A stretch of 64,000 nucleotides of DNA from Saprospiraceae bacterium (GCA_016714765.1 JADKCF010000008.1:160377-224376); one strand, 5' to 3'; shown: positions 30,601 to 39,730, counted from the first letter of the stretch. The notes: generated from the sequence alone by a model not told the origin. Translations and numbers: made by a program.

Positions 30601-31065
30601 GTCATCATCGAATGGGCCGGCTTCATTATAGGCTATTCCAGACTGGCTATTGACGATTACATTTTTTTGAAGGTATGAGCGGTAGGCATATGTTGGCGAA
30701 GTGGTGTAATAAAAATAATTGTCAGTAATGCCGGGGATGAGGTAGTTCGGATGCAACGCCTTCAGAGAATCTACACCAGAAGAATCTATGATGTTCGTGT
30801 TGCAACTGTAATCCCACTCACCGCAACCTTTATTTCTGTCACCTGAAGTGGAAATAAGACCATCCTTACACCGCATGGAGTAAAACAAAAGTATTTTTTC
30901 GTATTGATTATGATCTCCGCCAGGAAACTGTATCATACTATCCCGGGAGTTGGAGCCATAGTCAAAAGTTTGTACCCAAACCGTATCCTGACTTTGGATA
31001 TTGGTTAATACCAATATATTAAAGATGAACAACGGTAAAGTGTATTTTAAACTGAAACTAAGCAT
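27640..31065 (-). CDS. Secreted PNGase F-like protein with LamG domain and T9SS sorting domain
   Basis: 1141 residues. A signal peptide (LFIFNILVLTNIQS) is followed by a segment resembling the N-terminal part of peptide-N-glycosidase F (KILLFYSMRCKDG to GCGEWDYSCNTNI). The middle has a LamG/concanavalin-like lectin domain (about 290-490, ISITFWAKGN to GSIDDFAVWNKEL). A second PNGase F-like part follows (FVTPYGIGLDLGEGGKTWVFDVTDFG, DIDIRFAFIKG). The C-terminal sorting domain contains IKIYPNPSSG. PNGase F removes N-glycans from glycoproteins. The LamG insert could bind the glycan substrate. The enzymatic assignment rests on motif resemblance and should be treated as likely, not certain. Confidence 0.72.
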   Translation of the reverse strand: MLSFSLKYTLPLFIFNILVLTNIQSQDTVWVQTFDYGSNSRDSMIQFPGGDHNQYEKILLFYSMRCKDGLISTSGDRNKGCGEWDYSCNTNIIDSSGVDSLKALHPNYLIPGITDNYFYYTTSPTYAYRSYLQKNVIVNSQSGIAYNEAGPFDDDRSIPWKGNKALKSYYMYNAAELNGLLTANKVTGIQFNTSGNGKISFLKIRLAITKTDELNTSLIRELDFKEVVNSKITFTSSQKNDVIFHTPFTIPHDGSDNIVIEISYTSDIGEINNLALVASQSSKKNNLSIPSTDQYIEFNGQGYADIPVTGMQQINQQISITFWAKGNAGVLPSNNSVLYAEDNAENRQLNVHLPWSNARIYWDCGSDGTGTDRIDKAAVAAEYEGTWNHWTFTKNTASGSMKIFLNGVLWHSGNGKTKPIKIDHFVLGSDIKNTIPYYGSIDDFAVWNKELSVDEIASLMYQSASDIPELNSNVLAYYDMNEQEGLTIKDKSTLQLTATFSENPYRKNFRGAEVFKEYEQNGIRPDISFITGNFNLSVNDVAVRDSVINAPTKVLPYTVTNGALIAGVPIYYWASGIFPVYDENENVIEEVEVPEEGVLFIEDLTYFTKSPSKYELLSFVTPYGIGLDLGEGGKTWVFDVTDFGSILKNKKRLLMDKGGEWQEDIDIRFAFIKGKPSRNLLSIQPIWPATAYGYTSILNNNHLEPRTHVAGPDVKSMKIRTVATGHGQEGEFISRTHSLNINSGPVEFLWPLWKECADNPVYPQGGTWVYDRAGWCPGAPSDVREYEIMPLVSVGVPFTIDYGINTASGDSRYIVSSHLVKYGEANFINDAAIEEILAPSTNVKNSRINPTCQQPVIILKNNGKNALTSAIIKYGIEGTELSTFLWSGNLSFLQTQKINLPSLAPENWYAGQQFTAYIEKINNSTDEYSKNDRLTQNYVLAPHVMGDLVIVMKTNSMANETKWTLKDQAGNVIRTSKSNLQGFTLYQDTIKGLSGCYQLQFTDAADNGISWWANGDGDGSIRAKGLNSSWHFFQPDFGKELTFNFTTGLINSTEEPLSGRQIKIYPNPSSGLTNLELTGYSGQVKVIVRNQVGQVIGHEYIEDLKSLNYHTIIDLTDQKAGLYHITVQNNSSVSTYKLIKL

Positions 31066-31356
31066 GTCAAAACTATTTGTGTCGTAAAGTTAGTAAAAGG
31101 ATGATAGTTTATAAAATTATCTTTCTGATTTTGAAATTCTAGTCATTTGAAGAATTAAAGGAAATATGAATTATTTAGATAAAACTGTGATTGAGATCAA
31201 GCCTTATCATATATTTGGTATCCAGTACTCATATCATGCAAATATATAAGGTTTATGGCAAACTACCAAGAATCATGGCAAAGCCATTGCAACACAGCGA
31301 CGTAGGTGCAACCTACGCCGAACGGAGTGATTATTGTGGAATAGATTTATGCTGTT
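31066..31356. other. Intergenic region with a partial hairpin repeat
   Basis: No gene is supported. Its notable content is the degenerate hairpin block at 31274-31323 described separately. Confidence 0.5.
31274..31323. repeat. Partial, diverged copy of the hairpin-rich repeat
   Basis: The order of elements matches one end of the full repeats at 37.8, 39.6 and 40.6 kb: ATGGC-AAA-GCCAT hairpin, then GCAACAC, then a GTAGG-TGCAA-CCTAC hairpin and GCCGAACGG. In the full copies the second hairpin reads CATAGGC...GCCTATG, so the stem pairing is kept while the sequence differs. This indicates that the secondary structure is conserved. Confidence 0.55.
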
Positions 31357-32851
31357 TTATATCTTTACAAAATGCGATTTGTGAATTTTCTGTCCTGTTT
31401 TATAAATTACCCAATAATTGCCTTTTGGGAGGAGTGATGTGCTTATTTTATTTTCATATCTTTCGTATTTTATAGGTAATTTCTTTCCATCAGCACTTAA
31501 TACGGCGATAATTTCTATTTCTGTATTTAATACATTTTTGATAAATAGAATATCGCTTGTAGGATTTGGATAGACTATGTCTTCATGATAACTTAATACT
31601 TCTTCTGAAGATGAAGAAGTGCATCCTGCCAATATTTGATTAATTGATCTACAGCCTGGGGAGTTGTCAGCATTGACATCAATTGCCCTGCCTATTTCTA
31701 TGTGTTCACAAATACTCATAATAGAACACAAGCCAAGTCTTTTATTGTATTGGATTTTAATATAATTCATGAATTTTACATCACCAAACTCTTCTATATT
31801 GTTTAAAGATCTATTATGTGTTATATATAATCCACGCTATGTCAATTGAACCGATAGTGTCTAAATTACTAAAAGATCCACTTAGGTTTTTCAAAGTATT
31901 ATTGTATGAAATGGTTAAATTAATTGTTTTTTTCAATTTTTTGAAACAATTTAAATTCTGTAAGTTATCATTTTGAGATATTTGAATAAAATCTGCAAAT
32001 TTTGTATCATTATATCCTTCAAAATTTTCCAAATTTGTATTATTGACTAATTCAAATACAGAACCAATAAAATTAGCATTTTCTCCTATTTTTAATATGG
32101 CAAGTTGTGGGTTAGAAGAAATATTTATGGCATTAAAAGTTAAAGTGCTATTAGAAAAATCAAGATATCTTAGGTTTGTATTTTCTAAAATGATAATATC
32201 ATTAGCAATATTATTTACATTAAGTGCATTGTTGTTTGTGCCGTTGAACGCTTTGAAGAATGTTAGATCTTCATTTTGTATTAAAACGATACCTACATCT
32301 CCCAAGTCGTTGTCGAATAGAATTGAATCAATCCCTGTATTCCTGAGCAAAGAAAACCTGAATAGATATTTAAGAGAAGGGAAATGGTCAATTTTTCTAA
32401 GTTCTTTAGTATTTCCTTCTATGTGCATGGTGAAGATAAATTCTACATTGTCCATAAAATCTAAACTTTTCAGTGCAGGGCAATCCATTACTTTAAATGT
32501 CGAGATTTTTCTAACCAACAAAAATTTTTCTATCCACACCAGATTATTATTATTCTCTATTCTAAATTCATCATCTATCAATATATTAGAAAGGCCCACG
32601 ATACTATCCAGACTGACATCTTGTATAATCAGGCTTCCCGCTATTTGTTCTATGTGTCTAAAAGCTCTTATGTCTTGTATATTGTTCCCAGTGATTATCA
32701 CATGTTGTGCTTCGATTATACCACTTGGAAATAAGATGGGTAGGGAATCTAAATGAGATTGTCTATTGATAATGAGAGAATCCAATTTTTGACTCAAAGC
32801 AATATTTGAAATCAGGACTACTACCCAAAAAAGAAAGAAAATTCGTATCAT
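31357..32851 (-). CDS. Secreted leucine-rich/L-domain-like protein with T9SS sorting domain (one frameshift)
   Basis: The first part (31814-32851) has a signal peptide (MIRIFFLFWVVVLISNIALS) and about ten irregular repeats with regularly spaced Leu/Ile and Asn (for example GSLIIQDVSLDSIVGLSNI), as in receptor-L-domain-like solenoids. The second part (31357-31770) carries the typical capping segment LCSIMSICEHIEIGRA with paired Cys, then a sorting domain (IVYPNPTSDILFI). Dropping one base, or restoring a missing TA in the AT run at about 31826-31836, joins them through ITHNRSLNNIEEFGD. The joined protein of about 497 residues is a cell-surface or released solenoid. The ligand is unknown. Confidence 0.68.
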
Positions 32852-32881
32852 TTGTGTTTGTCGATTTTGTTAATGGATTCT

Positions 32882-34474
32882 TTATAGTTTAACAAATTTT
32901 ATTTGACTATGAGGTGTCTTTATCGCATACATTCCATTTTGAAAGGTAGTTACATCTAGATCATCTTCTGCGATAACTCCTTGGTATACCGTTAATCCAG
33001 AAGTAAGATTTATAATCATTATATTTGTGCCAACAGAAATACCTTTTATTGTGAGCTTATTGGATACAGGATTTGGGTAAATAACTATGTCTTGATTTAT
33101 TGGGTTCTGTGTATTCACGGGTGAGCAATCTATTGATTTTCTCGGCAATAGATCCCATGTATGTGCATATTTTGCTTTTAATAATTTCGTTGGATTTTTT
33201 GGATCTTCTGGCAAGGTAATGTACTTATTAATGTAACCCACATCTTCTACTTCATCAGCAGTAGGATTGCTAATCAAGTGTAAATATGGAGAACTGCCCA
33301 AACCTTGCATCCATATCCTTCCATCGGGAAAGTAATTTACCACAGTGAAGTCATCAAAACTTGCAGATTCACTACCAGTGGCATTTCTATTGTATTGTAT
33401 GATAGTATCTTGATCTACCAATAAGCCTGTTTGATTTGTCAAATCTTTTCTGACGAGTGAATATCGTTCACTGATATACAAATAACGATCATCCTTAGAA
33501 AATATAGCATCCATTTTGGCACCGTAACGCTCAGGTCGTGGGAAAGAGTCTAATGATATTCTGTGGGTCACTTTGCCCTCGCATCTATCAAAACTCATCA
33601 TTTCTATGTATTGGGTAAAGGGTTTTTGAGAGAAATTAGACTTTACGTAATGTCTATAATTTAGCCTTACAATCTTATCTCCCAGATAATTGAATCTTGT
33701 TGTTCCGTTGCCAAACCAAATATGTTTGATATTTGTTTCTGAAAATTGGAAATTACCTTTGACTGTTGCTGTGCTGTCAGATACCATAACTGAATATGCT
33801 GTGGAGTTGTGTTGACATGGGGCAAGTATCCAATAGTCTTTTGCATTAGCATGCTGAACAACCATAAGACTTTTATGTATCATGAAGTCTTTCACAATGG
33901 GAATATCTCGCTCATCAGGAAAGATGAAAAGGTGTCCGTCTTTATACATCCTTATTTTTGCCATGTATAAGTTTTCAGAAGTATAACCAAATTCTGCTTC
34001 ACCACATTCTTCCATGTACGGGAGACTAAAATTATCAACATCATATTTCCAAACAAAATCTTGGTAGAATAACAACCAGAGTGAATCGCTCGATGTAGGT
34101 AGTATTACCGCACTATTGATCGTTTCTGTCTTAAAGTGGCTTGCTTGTGTGGTTATCATTTCCCATGATTTTGTCCATCCTAAACTATCACCATTGGGGA
34201 TAGTGTCGCCATTGATACTCCAAACAAATTTACCATTGGTATATCCTACAATATTATTTTTTTTGTCTGTAATGGTCAATACTTGTTCAAAATTTTCTTC
34301 TATACTTTCATTAATGTTAATATCAAAAGTACCACTTTCTTCATTGTATCTTAAGTTGACAGCACTTAAAGATTTGTCGGGTTTATATATGTAATTGAGC
34401 CCTTGAGCACTTAGCGCCGCTATAGAAAAATAAAAAAATATAATTGAAAATTTCACTTTATACATTACATACAT
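32882..34474 (-). CDS. Secreted protein of unknown function with T9SS sorting domain
   Basis: 530 residues with a signal peptide (KFSIIFFYFSIAALSAQG, starting at the first or the fifth Met). The central part has repeated beta-propeller-like blades (SLWLLFYQDFVWKYD, DYWILAPCQHNSTAYSVMV, YLYISERYSLVRKDL, GRIWMQGLGSSPYLHLI). The C-terminal sorting domain contains IVIYPNPVSN. Such propeller-plus-sorting-domain proteins are numerous in Saprospiraceae, and no enzymatic motif is visible. It lies 30 bases upstream of the leucine-rich gene in the same direction. Confidence 0.7.
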   Translation of the reverse strand: MYVMYKVKFSIIFFYFSIAALSAQGLNYIYKPDKSLSAVNLRYNEESGTFDININESIEENFEQVLTITDKKNNIVGYTNGKFVWSINGDTIPNGDSLGWTKSWEMITTQASHFKTETINSAVILPTSSDSLWLLFYQDFVWKYDVDNFSLPYMEECGEAEFGYTSENLYMAKIRMYKDGHLFIFPDERDIPIVKDFMIHKSLMVVQHANAKDYWILAPCQHNSTAYSVMVSDSTATVKGNFQFSETNIKHIWFGNGTTRFNYLGDKIVRLNYRHYVKSNFSQKPFTQYIEMMSFDRCEGKVTHRISLDSFPRPERYGAKMDAIFSKDDRYLYISERYSLVRKDLTNQTGLLVDQDTIIQYNRNATGSESASFDDFTVVNYFPDGRIWMQGLGSSPYLHLISNPTADEVEDVGYINKYITLPEDPKNPTKLLKAKYAHTWDLLPRKSIDCSPVNTQNPINQDIVIYPNPVSNKLTIKGISVGTNIMIINLTSGLTVYQGVIAEDDLDVTTFQNGMYAIKTPHSQIKFVKL

Positions 34475-34525
34475 TACAAAGCGTTTATTTTTTCCTTCTT
34501 GAATAGTGATTGTAAAAGGACTTAA

Positions 34526-34568
34526 AAGACATTCTCAAAACTTTTGTCATAAGGATTGAGAATGTCTT
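34526..34568 (-). terminator. Perfect 13-bp hairpin terminator
   Basis: AAGACATTCTCAA (34526-34538) pairs perfectly with TTGAGAATGTCTT (34556-34568). On the minus strand the stem is followed by a short T-rich run. It lies just past the stop codon of the broken T9SS gene, which it would terminate. Confidence 0.6.
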
Positions 34569-34582
34569 ATACTAAAAGTGTC

Positions 34583-37031
34583 TTATTCTATTTTGATAAA
34601 TTTGAAAGTGGATACATGATCCACGCCACTAACTTTTAATATGTAAATGCCATTTTTTAGAGTAGAAACATCAATACGCTCAGCTTGAAAATTATTTACG
34701 CTATAGAGTATTGTTCCTTCGATACTTAAAATTTCCACGGCTCTACCTTGTACATCTTTTACGTATAAAGTATTGGTGACAGGGTTGATATACTTTTGGT
34801 TCCTTTGTTTCAATAGATTTAGAAGTTCTCTGCTCCAAACACGCACCTTCACTAAATTCAATTTCCAAATGCATACACAATGCCGCGGCTAATTTTTGAC
34901 CAGGAGAATCGTACTCGGTACAATCTTCTGCCAGACTTTATTTCTGCTTTACGATTTTGGGATGCTATCAGGTCTCTGTTATATTCTAAATACCAGATTA
35001 ATGCATTCTTGTACTTGTTGATCGAATTTTCTTCAGATTGAACTTCATTATACTCTCCTATAAATTGATTGATCATATTGTGACGCATTTCTTTGCTTTC
35101 ATTCGCTCGATCTTGATTTGCACTTATGACCTCATTCAATAAATGATAATCACCCATATTGTCCAAAGTTACATTTTTCATTTTTTCTTGGATTTCTGTT
35201 ACGGACGTTGTATTTCTTACAGTGTTTAATGAGACCATCAAATCATGTATTTCTGGAAGTTTATATACTTCTTGAGGAATACTTTGATTTAACAATGCTT
35301 TTAAGATTGGATCATCTTTTAGATTAGGGCACAGTTTTAATAACCTATTTACAATTCTCATATTTTGTGACTAATCCTTTACTGCTCCTTTACTCCTTCT
35401 TGATCACTTCTACACTTCAAAAGCTTTATAATTAATTTTTTAATTTAGTTTAGTTGATTCGCATCACAAATCTGACCGTTATTATTTGAGCCGGGTGGAA
35501 TGCCTTGTGTACAAGTAAAACTTGAATTGCCAGTATTTTCCATTATTTCATCAGGAGTATGAGCTGGATGTTCATTCGCTAAATTTGATACAAAAAAGGT
35601 ACCATCACTGTAACCTGGTTTTCCTATAACTTCAGCACCATTAAAAAATTTGTTTCCTTTATCTACTTGATCATTAAATGAACAATCAAATGTTAATCCA
35701 CCTACATCATTGAAAAAATTCTCTCTCAGATCTATTAGTGTCATTTCTTCAACACTCATTCCCCAAATTAAAATTGTTGCAATGATAAATAGTATTCATA
35801 CAAAGATTCTCCCTCATGAAATGCATGGAATTTTTTCTTACTTCCACTTCTGTTGTTTCATCCAAACTTACATTTCCAGTAATGGTGGTATTATTAATTA
35901 TTTTAATCTTATTACCAAATCTGGAATTAATCCTTTGCAATCTAGGATTATTGGAAATATTTGTTCCTTCACTAAAATACAATTCAATCCCAGCCCAAGA
36001 AGTGAAATCGTTGTTAGTAACTTTTTCATTAGTTCCAATATTTGAATATAAATCCCATGTAACCCATGGAGATTGACTTTTACAATTAGTATAAATTAAA
36101 TTGCTCGAATTAGATGTCTTTACTGAATTTTGACCATTAGAAAAATTACAATTATCAACCATAAACCTGTTGAATTATTTAATCTAATCCAGACCCACCA
36201 GAAAATTAAGCACCTACAACAAAAGAAGATGGGTTTGCAATTATCACAAATAATGTTTTGCATCGCTTCCTTGCTATAATTTGATTGTCCATCATCATTA
36301 GTGCCAAAAAACTACCATTAAAGGCCTTGATACAAAAGTATTAGGGGCATCTAATCCGACAAAGTCACTTGAATAAAAATCAATAAATGCCCCACTATTT
36401 TCTATATTTATCGGCGCATTTTTAAAGCGGCAATCAAAACTACAAAGTACCTATTGGTCTTGATCTCGATGGAACCTATGGTACTTAGCGTAGTATTAGC
36501 ATCAAAAGAAAAAGATCCTCTATTTAATGCTGACATTTTTTGGAGTCCTGTTATGTTAGAATTTCCAAAAAATATATAGCTAAGAGCAGTGCCAGCGGGA
36601 TTGGCTATAATTTCAGAGCCACTTTGACCGATTACAATACAGTTGTTGAAAGCATGTCCAGTTGGACTGTCTTTTTTTAGTCTTGATCCAGAAGAAATGA
36701 CCATTTCAACACCTGAGAAATTTGCTGACAAATCCAATACAAACTCACCAGAAACACAAATCTTAGGAGATGTTATTACTGGATCAGTATAGCTGTTACC
36801 GCTATTTGTGCCTGGAATGAAAGAGATTAAATTTGCGTTCATCGCACTAGATAGACTAGGAACTCCTACGTTTGACCCAACTTTAATGTGAGTTGAAGGA
36901 CATTGAGCAAAGGAGGTGACAATATTAAGCCACGAAATAGCAATCAAGAAAAGTCCATTTCTCAACCAATTGATGTTTCTTGTTTCAGAAAGAAAGAAAG
37001 AAAGAAAGAAAGAAAACTTGTTTGTTCTCAT
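34583..37031 (-). pseudogene. Broken T9SS-exported beta-helix-like surface protein with many frameshifts
   Basis: Starts at ATG 37031 with a signal peptide (NGLFLIAISWLNIVTSFAQ) and ends with a T9SS sorting domain (SVNNFQAERIDVSTLKNGIYILKV) at 34583. Between these lie at least five consecutive reading frames whose sequence continues the same protein. Asn-rich, short-period strands (NSSNLIYTNCKS, NKIKIINNTTITGN) suggest a parallel beta-helix. At about 36300-36180, for example, the frame must change twice to read GTNDDGQSNYSKEAM and then CDNCKP. An intact form would be about 800 residues. The gene is either decayed or lies in a poorly resolved stretch of the assembly. Confidence 0.65.
36988..37015 (-). 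repeat. Tetranucleotide tract, seven units of GAAA (TTTC in the coding sense)
   Basis: Seven perfect GAAA units lie within the first codons of the broken T9SS gene, 5 codons after ATG 37031. They encode the Phe/Ser/Leu stretch FSFFLSFFLS before the hydrophobic core of the signal peptide. Loss or gain of one unit shifts the frame, so slipped-strand mispairing could switch the gene on or off. Seven units is the in-frame state. Confidence 0.75.
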
Positions 37032-37379
37032 TGTAATAAAATTTAATAAGTTAAAAAAATAATTTATTCCACACATTAAGGTAGTTGTTTCAGAACTCGG
37101 CCATATTTATTTTCTTCTTTATCTGAAAATTAGTACCAAAGAATCATTAGTAAAAAAAACTACTTTACTACGGCTAACCTTTTTCCTTTTCATCATTGTA
37201 AATTGGTTTTTTCTTTATTTTATCACTTTTAACAATGGGAAATCAAAATAAGCCAAATATTTTCTTTTTTTTAATAACAATTCCTGAATTGAATGAATTT
37301 TTAATATCTTCTGCAATGTACGTTTTATTTTTGAAATGAAAAAAAATAAATGGGTTAATTTTGATCTTGAAGCGTCCAA
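37032..37379. other. AT-rich gap
   Basis: No gene or conserved site was recognised. It separates the broken beta-helix gene from the degenerate copy of the small secreted gene. Confidence 0.4.
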
Positions 37380-37753
37380 CTATTATGCCCAAGGAAATCT
37401 ATTCTATTAATCCCAAAATTATCTAAAATAATATCATACAAAAAATTATTATTTTTAGCAAGTGACAGTAAACTATCAGTTAGCATGTATAATGTAAAAT
37501 AATCATTGTCAGGATTATCAAATTCTTTTGTATATCTGCTTTATAAGCAGTTCCATTCATTTATCCAACGCCACCTATAGTCAGCTACCTTTTTACAGCA
37601 ATAATTTGTCTTTTGCATCTAATTCTCGAGGATCTATACGGACGATTGAAACTATCAAATCGATCTTTTGAAACGCCATAGTATCTATCAACCGACCAGC
37701 AATCGGAAATCACAGTGGCACATAAAAAACGTAATATAAAAAATGGATTTCAT
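37380..37753 (-). pseudogene. Degenerate copy of the small secreted protein gene at 40132-40584
   Basis: From ATG 37753 the DNA follows the intact copy almost base for base through the signal peptide and most of the mature part. It has many small insertions (for example CTCGAGGATC in place of CTGATC, and TCAAATCGATCTTTTG in place of TCAATAGATCTTTG), so no long frame remains. Beyond about 37480 towards the 3' end the two copies differ clearly, so the C-terminal region is distinct. The same hairpin repeat lies directly upstream of both copies. Confidence 0.65.
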
Positions 37754-37783
37754 GGCTATTTATTTAAATTCATTAATGGGTGA

Positions 37784-38104
37784 CTCCCTGCTAGGCGTAG
37801 GCTGCGCCTACGTCTCAGTGTTGTCAAATTTTTAATTTGAAAATGTGCTACCCCCACAAATCCATATCGTATATGACAAACAAATGATTCATTTCTATAA
37901 AATTCCATATTTATTGTCCTGATTATATATCTGATCTCTGTATTGATGGATACAAATATAGCATTTTTTGTCTTTTGCGACAATTTCTTTAGCGTTTGTA
38001 CTTATGTTTATGGCAAAGCCATGCGAACACTCCGACATAGGCAGGAGCCTATGCCGAGCAGGGATAGTAAAGGCACAAGTTACAAACTTGCGCCAGCAGG
38101 GGAG
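37784..38104 (-). repeat. Hairpin-rich repeat, copy A
   Basis: One of three near-identical blocks of about 320 bp. In the minus-strand sense it has, in order: a cluster of short hairpins (CAAGTT-TGT-AACTTG, then CATAGGC...GCCTATG, then ATGGC-TTT-GCCAT), and a promoter with TTG, 20 bases and TATATTTG. After these come a short open frame (MEFYRNESFVCHIRYGFVG), an AT-rich palindrome (TCAAATT-AAA-AATTTGA) and a GTAGGC-GCA-GCCTAC hairpin. It lies about 30 bases upstream of the degenerate secreted gene. Confidence 0.8.
37953..37960 (-). promoter_or_regulatory. Predicted -7 element inside repeat copy A (TATATTTG)
   Basis: An exact TAnnTTTG match on the minus strand. A TTG lies at 37981-37983 after a 20-base spacer, the best -33/-7 pair seen in the window. 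The same pair is present in copies B and C. Confidence 0.55.
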
Positions 38105-38178
38105 CATACATGGCAAGATGGCCGATGCGATAGACTTGGTACTGTGGATGTTTATCATGTATGGTTTGTTTTTAAATT

Positions 38179-38213
38179 TTAGGGGTTAGGTGTTAGGGCT
38201 TAGGTATTAGGTT
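38179..38213 (+). repeat. Five tandem 7-bp units, TTAGGNN
   Basis: TTAGGGG, TTAGGTG, TTAGGGC, TTAGGTA and TTAGGTT follow each other without a gap, next to repeat copy A. The function is unknown. It may be a by-product of slippage at the repeat boundary. Confidence 0.6.
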
Positions 38214-38331
38214 TACTTTATTATTTATTATGTTCAATCATTTGACTCTTTAGAATGTATAATCCAATATTTATATATGATCATCTATCTGTTCTTCATC
38301 GAATAAACGGATCTCTGTGTTTTTGAGAGAG

Positions 38332-39390
38332 TTAATGGCTGCCCTCAGGTAATGGTTCTATATGTTCATATCTGAGGGTATTTCTATTAAAAATTCCTAT
38401 CTTTTTGTGTTGGGTATCTACCATATAGATAAGATGCCCATCTACTTCTAGTGGTTTGAATCTAGAGCCAAACGTATAACACTCTACCTCCTTAAAGTAA
38501 TCCTTTAAGTAATGATAAGACATCTGCATCGTCTCTAAATCCAACTCCCAATAATAAAATATTGCAAAACATATGATCTTACTTTCATCTTTCAATAATA
38601 TGGCTTCGTTTGTGTACGGTATAACGGCATATCCTTGCTCAACTCTAGGCATACCTCGATAGGATTCGCCTGTAGCATAAGGTAGATCTCTCAAGAAATG
38701 AAGTAAAGCTCCTGTTTCTTTATGCAGACACATCAAGCCATAATTGTCCATCTCAAACCAAAGCTGATCTTTGTAAATACCGAGTGGTTTGCCCACTTTG
38801 TGCGGATTGTCAAAAGGATGAATGGAGTGGAGTTTATGTAAATGGTCATCTAGATTAAAATGCCAGAGTTCAGTCTTTTCGTACAAATCTAAAAGTGAAA
38901 ATTGATTTCTGGTGCGTTTATCTATGATCGGATTACTATCTGTAAAACATAAAGCATATCTATCAGAGAATATTTCAATAGTGCCGAATTTTTCGTATTT
39001 CCATATCAACTCTTCTCGCTTGTAAATATATTTTATCGCAGGCGTTTCAAGTTGGTTTGTTTTTTCAAAAGAATATGTTTCCGAATAAATAAAGTAATTG
39101 CAAAAAACTCTTATCTCCTTCTTGCCATCTATAATTTTTTTAAAAGTCTTTGTAAAAATATCAAATTGATAACAATCTTTGTTTTTATCTCTCAAAAAGA
39201 AACAATTCTCCCAGTAGTTTATAGGTCCATTATTATGATTAAAGGAATTTTGAAATATAATTTTTGCATCATCATCGAAGACAGTAATTTGATTTAAATC
39301 AAAATACTTTTTTGATAAAATTATATAATTTGCCCCAATATTATACCAAACTTCATTTACATCGTAGGAATGGATCAATTTCATTTTCAA
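38332..39390 (-). CDS. Protein of unknown function, beta-propeller-like
   Basis: 352 residues (MKMKLIHSYDVNEVWYNIG at the start) without a signal peptide, so it is expected in the cytoplasm. Repeating beta-rich, Trp/Tyr-rich segments (YWENCFFLRDKNKDCYQFD, LWHFNLDDHLHKLHSIH, LWFEMDNYGLMCLHKE) suggest a propeller of six or seven blades. No catalytic motif is visible. The ATG begins one base after the stop codon of the repeat-fused small gene, so the two are translationally close and probably functionally paired. Such pairing of a short C-terminal fragment with a downstream gene recalls toxin-immunity tails, but no known immunity family was recognised. Confidence 0.65.
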   Translation of the reverse strand: MKMKLIHSYDVNEVWYNIGANYIILSKKYFDLNQITVFDDDAKIIFQNSFNHNNGPINYWENCFFLRDKNKDCYQFDIFTKTFKKIIDGKKEIRVFCNYFIYSETYSFEKTNQLETPAIKYIYKREELIWKYEKFGTIEIFSDRYALCFTDSNPIIDKRTRNQFSLLDLYEKTELWHFNLDDHLHKLHSIHPFDNPHKVGKPLGIYKDQLWFEMDNYGLMCLHKETGALLHFLRDLPYATGESYRGMPRVEQGYAVIPYTNEAILLKDESKIICFAIFYYWELDLETMQMSYHYLKDYFKEVECYTFGSRFKPLEVDGHLIYMVDTQHKKIGIFNRNTLRYEHIEPLPEGSH

Positions 39391-39391
39391 A

Positions 39392-39730
39392 TCATTGAAC
39401 TTTAATAAAATTTAACCAAGTAGAATCGTAGGTTTGGGAATTAAGCCAAACTAACAAATCACTACTGTCATCAAAATTTTGACCAGACACACTTTGCCAC
39501 CAGGCCATTGAGCTATTTGTCCAAAAATATTGCGCATCGGTCTGATACATTTTTAAAAATTTACTTCTTACATATTGAGTAGTTGCATCTGGACCATCTA
39601 AAGTAACCCCCGTTAGTCTTAGGCTGTGCCTACGTCTAAGTGTTGTCAAATTTTTAATTTGAAAATGTGCTACCCCCACAAATCCATATCGTATATGACA
39701 AACAAATGATTCATTTCTATAAAATTCCAT
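39392..39730 (-). CDS. Repeat-encoded leader fused to a 70-residue unknown domain
   Basis: ATG 39730 inside repeat copy B opens MEFYRNESFVCHIRYG. The frame leaves the repeat through SLRLTGVTLDGPDATTQYV and continues for about 70 residues rich in Trp/Tyr (YFWTNSSMAWWQSVSG, LLVWLNSQTYDSTWLNF). In copies A and C the same leader frame stops soon after the repeat ends, so the fusion is specific to copy B. The unique part looks like the C-terminal piece of a larger protein that was cut off by the repeat. Whether the fusion is translated is unknown. No family was recognised. Confidence 0.45.
   Translation of the reverse strand: MEFYRNESFVCHIRYGFVGVAHFQIKNLTTLRRRHSLRLTGVTLDGPDATTQYVRSKFLKMYQTDAQYFWTNSSMAWWQSVSGQNFDDSSDLLVWLNSQTYDSTWLNFIKVQ

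Noticed and set aside
31191..31475. 94-codon plus-strand frame
   Set aside because: It crosses the partial hairpin repeat and the 3' end of the LRR gene and shows no protein features.
37756..37983. Independent gene for the MSQKTKNAIFV frame seen in all three repeat copies
   Set aside because: The part upstream of MEFYRN overlaps the promoter and would not be transcribed. The frame follows from the repeat identity and is not evidence of coding.
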